Shown here piece by piece: positions 63,040 through 64,000 of a DNA stretch of 64,000 nucleotides; position 1 is the stretch's first letter; each line of letters starts with the position of its first letter. Source of the DNA: Gammaproteobacteria bacterium (GTDB taxonomy: Bacteria > Pseudomonadota > Gammaproteobacteria > Eutrophobiales > Eutrophobiaceae); contig JAJFKM010000017.1 in NCBI GenBank assembly GCA_021773215.1, positions 1 through 64,000 on the forward strand, written 5' to 3'. The notes beneath the pieces were generated by a model that had not been told where the DNA came from, did not search any database, and saw nothing but the letters and a program-made list of their open reading frames with translations. A program made the translations under genes and the position numbers.

Positions 63040-63939
63040 TTGAATATCTGGCGATTTACTGACGGTAAACCCGGCCACGACTCTCAGAGCATCGGATTAT
63101 GTGATGCGATCGGAAGATTAACCGTCGTTTCCCGCTTTGATATTGAAACTAACTCAATATTTGATTGTATTAGCCACTTTTTATTAAATAAATTTCCCGC
63201 AGGAAAAACATTGCCAGACCCTGACCTGATAATTGGCGCAGGACATGGAACCCATTTTTCAATGTTAGTTGCACGAAATGCGCGTGGAGGGAAAGTCATT
63301 GTATTAATGAAGCCAAGCTTGCCACTAGCATTGTTTGATTATTGCATCATACCCAAACATGACAAAATATCTGAAAAGAACAATATCATTACAACTTCCG
63401 GATCATTAAACCCGATTCAGTTTAATAAAAATAAATCGCCTGACCGCGGCTTGATACTACTCGGAGGGTTATCTAGACATTACCAATGGGATAACGAATC
63501 AGTAGACAAACAAATTGTAAAGATTATTAAGGAGAGCCCAGGAATAAAATGGGCAATTGCTGACTCACCTCGTACGCCCGGCACAACATTAACAAATATA
63601 CGCAACAAAACTAATACAAACCTGGAAATTTTAAATTATTCTGAAACAAGTACTACAGAGATTCGTGAATATATCTTTAAAGCTAGTACAATCTGGATCT
63701 CTCAAGATAGTGTTTCGATGATTTATGAATCGCTTTCTTCTGGTGCATCGGTGGGTCTGATAGAGCTGCGAAACAAAAACGGCGTTAAAGCGGAAAACAC
63801 GATCAATTCATTAATAAACGAAAATATGCTGACCTCCTTCAGTAAATGGGATAAATGTCGCACCCTTCCACTTGGCACCTCCGGTTTTAATGAGGCTAAT
63901 AGATGTGCTCAAACATTGTTAGATAGGGGGGTCTTTTGA
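63040..63939 (+). CDS. ELM1/GtrOC1-family (DUF1022) putative glycosyltransferase-like protein
   Basis: 299 residues, starting at TTG (MNIWRFTDGKPGHDSQSIGL). The N-terminal TDGKPGH and the LIIGAGHGTH motif are hallmarks of the mitochondrial fission ELM1-like family, whose bacterial members look like GT-B glycosyltransferases. ILLGGLSRHYQW and VSMIYESLSSGASVGLIEL mark the second lobe. Biochemical role unknown. The usual ilvE-zinc finger-ELM1 neighbourhood often lies near LPS genes. Confidence 0.8.
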   Translation: MNIWRFTDGKPGHDSQSIGLCDAIGRLTVVSRFDIETNSIFDCISHFLLNKFPAGKTLPDPDLIIGAGHGTHFSMLVARNARGGKVIVLMKPSLPLALFDYCIIPKHDKISEKNNIITTSGSLNPIQFNKNKSPDRGLILLGGLSRHYQWDNESVDKQIVKIIKESPGIKWAIADSPRTPGTTLTNIRNKTNTNLEILNYSETSTTEIREYIFKASTIWISQDSVSMIYESLSSGASVGLIELRNKNGVKAENTINSLINENMLTSFSKWDKCRTLPLGTSGFNEANRCAQTLLDRGVF

Positions 63940-64000
63940 ATGTGTATCACCAAGCACGTCATACTTTAATCATGTCAACTTGAATGACGAAAGGCTTTTA

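Overview
The window looks like chromosomal DNA of a moderately AT-rich gammaproteobacterium with sulfur-oxidising traits. This rests on conserved gene orders rather than a species match: aspS-(nadA)-yebC-ruvCAB-ybgC-tolQRAB-pal-cpoB-queE-queC, kdsD-kdsC-lptCAB-rpoN-hpf-ptsN with rapZ, thrB-DUF2782-polA and hisAFIE-tatABC are all typical of that class. soxYZ indicates periplasmic sulfur oxidation. A proton/sodium pyrophosphatase (hppA) with a PPi-type phosphofructokinase is a pairing known from chemolithoautotrophic and methylotrophic gammaproteobacteria. I do not assign a genus.

Layout. 1-7.4 kb: the 5' half of hppA, a DNA-deoxyinosine glycosylase, a pair made of an RhlA/PhaG-like alpha/beta hydrolase and a JmjC-type cupin, a SulP anion transporter, a DsbA-like oxidoreductase and a PPi-dependent phosphofructokinase. 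7.5-11.1 kb: the BepA-type metalloprotease, soxY and soxZ (separated by a hairpin), a CPBP membrane protease and a 48-residue small ORF. 11.2-14.7 kb: an oxyanion module with a TupA-like binding protein, an alginate-export-family porin and a divergent ModE-type regulator, then tRNA-Lys(UUU). 14.9-30.3 kb: fmdB, a DUF502 protein, aspS, nadA, ppk2, yebC, ruvCAB, the complete Tol-Pal operon and two queuosine genes. 30.4-36.4 kb: a GFA protein, an unknown protein, a hotdog thioesterase, a double-binding-domain MltF-like lytic transglycosylase and the murein-recycling pair amgK-murU. 36.5-49.1 kb: one long co-oriented block for Kdo synthesis and LPS transport, RpoN, hibernation factor and a regulatory PTS (ptsN, hprK, rapZ, EIIA-Man, HPr, EI), then mgtE. 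49.1-51.2 kb: an inverted pair of structured repeats around a single SGNH-like gene. 51.2-64 kb: gamma-glutamylcyclotransferase-like protein, thrB, DUF2782, polA, hisAFIE, tatABC, a membrane-linked C13 (legumain-family) peptidase, a rhodanese, ilvE, a zinc-finger protein and an ELM1-family protein.

How the genes work together. HppA, PPi-PFK and PPK2 suggest an energy economy using pyrophosphate and polyphosphate. SoxY carries a twin-arginine signal and tatABC lies in the same window. HprK together with an HPr that keeps Ser46 means the PTS here is regulatory; no sugar permease is present.

Most unusual content. Two families of non-coding elements occur in otherwise conserved operons. Family 1 is two long imperfect palindromes, one between ruvA and ruvB and one wedged between tolQ and tolR, sharing a core. 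Family 2 is two diverged ~235-bp repeats in opposite orientation whose stems are kept by paired base changes, which suggests a selected structure. No CRISPR array, prophage or transposase gene was seen.
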